From: Synechococcaceae bacterium WB8_1B_136
GTDB taxonomy: Bacteria; Cyanobacteriota; Cyanobacteriia; PCC-6307; Cyanobiaceae
Direction: 5' to 3'
NCBI GenBank assembly: GCA_010029175.1
Contig: RGNC01000011.1
Coordinates: 1 to 22,141, forward strand
Length of the DNA stretch: 22,141 nt
Numbering within the stretch: the stretch's first letter is position 1; every line of letters starts with the position of its first letter. The position numbers were made by a program, and so were the translations under genes. Positions 21,934-22,141 of this stretch are shown in pieces. A model generated the notes under the pieces. The model saw only the letters and a list, made by a program, of their open reading frames with translations. It did not search any database and was not told the DNA's origin.

Positions 21934-22141
21934 ATGGCTTCTGCATTCCGACTTTTGCCCGTGGTGCTGTTTGGGGGACTGAGCAGCGCCGCCCTCGCCG
22001 CCACACCCGCCACCACCCTCAGCCTCCAAAGCGTGAGCTTCCAGGTGAGCACGAAAGGGACAGGGTCTGTGCAGCAGCTGGTGGTGAAAGCCAGCGAACA
22101 CGGCCACGCCTACCCGGTGGTGAAGCAAGAACTCATCGGCT
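21934..22141 (+). CDS. Secreted protein, N-terminal part only
   Basis: An ATG-initiated frame that stays open to the end of the window (69 full codons). Residues 1-22 form a clear signal peptide (MASAFRLLPVVLFGG, then LSSAALA before the cleavage). The mature start is TPATTLSLQSVSFQVSTKG, then a Val/Gln-rich beta-like stretch and a KASEHGHAYPVVKQE segment. I do not recognise the family. No Shine-Dalgarno site is obvious before the start. The signal peptide makes a real gene likely; the product should be periplasmic or extracellular. Confidence 0.6.
   Translation, partial: MASAFRLLPVVLFGGLSSAALAATPATTLSLQSVSFQVSTKGTGSVQQLVVKASEHGHAYPVVKQELIG

Noticed and set aside
1..22141. CRISPR array, tRNA, rRNA, transposase or integrase genes
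   Set aside because: I looked for regular repeats, cloverleaf-like sequences and transposase motifs and saw none.

Overview
The window is GC-rich and densely packed, with many genes joined by TGATG or ATGA stop/start overlaps. Three things point to a cyanobacterium, most likely an alpha-cyanobacterium of the Cyanobium/Synechococcus group. First, a flavoprotein is fused to selenide, water dikinase in the way known from cyanobacteria. Second, there is a Nat/Aap-type polar amino acid ABC transporter. Third, three copies of the HIP1 octamer GCGATCGC occur. This assignment rests on gene content and composition only.

Layout. Bases 1-1101 (+) hold the 3' end of a membrane glycosyltransferase like CrtQ and a CrtO-like acyltransferase, which together resemble the last two steps of glyco-acyl carotenoid synthesis. 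Bases 980-2411 hold two paralogous stand-alone AraC-type DNA-binding proteins. They diverge from a roughly 460-base region that contains an inverted repeat and an intrinsic terminator facing the minus strand. Bases 2396-6301 (-) hold a TolC-type outer-membrane channel, a 64-residue orphan and the flavoprotein-SelD fusion. The fusion has no ordinary start codon, and an in-frame TGA lies just upstream of its conserved part. Bases 6374-8811 (+), divergent from the TolC gene, hold a HlyD-type adaptor, a 56-residue two-helix membrane protein and a FUSC-family exporter. With TolC they look like a complete AaeA/AaeX/AaeB-like tripartite efflux system.

Bases 8884-13946 (-) are a tight six-gene unit: DUF167, a GAP-family membrane protein, then the substrate-binding protein, two permeases and ATPase of an amino acid importer (AapJQMP/NatFGH type). 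Bases 14041-20034 (+) run UPF0114 protein, dihydroorotase (PyrC), OprB-type porin, MHS-type MFS transporter, and an ATP-grasp ligase of the PGM1 type.

Bases 19972-22141 look like a less conserved, eroding region. It contains a secreted YcgJ/Fels-1-like protein, a small membrane-linked HEGWH (HExxH) protein, a decayed second YcgJ-like copy abutting it, and the start of a secreted protein that runs off the window.

The window as a whole is rich in envelope transport. I found no CRISPR array, tRNA, rRNA or transposase. The observations most worth following up are the missing start and in-frame TGA of the selD fusion, the four-part efflux locus, the paired AraC mini-regulators with a possible small RNA between them, and the decayed YcgJ copy beside the HEGWH gene.
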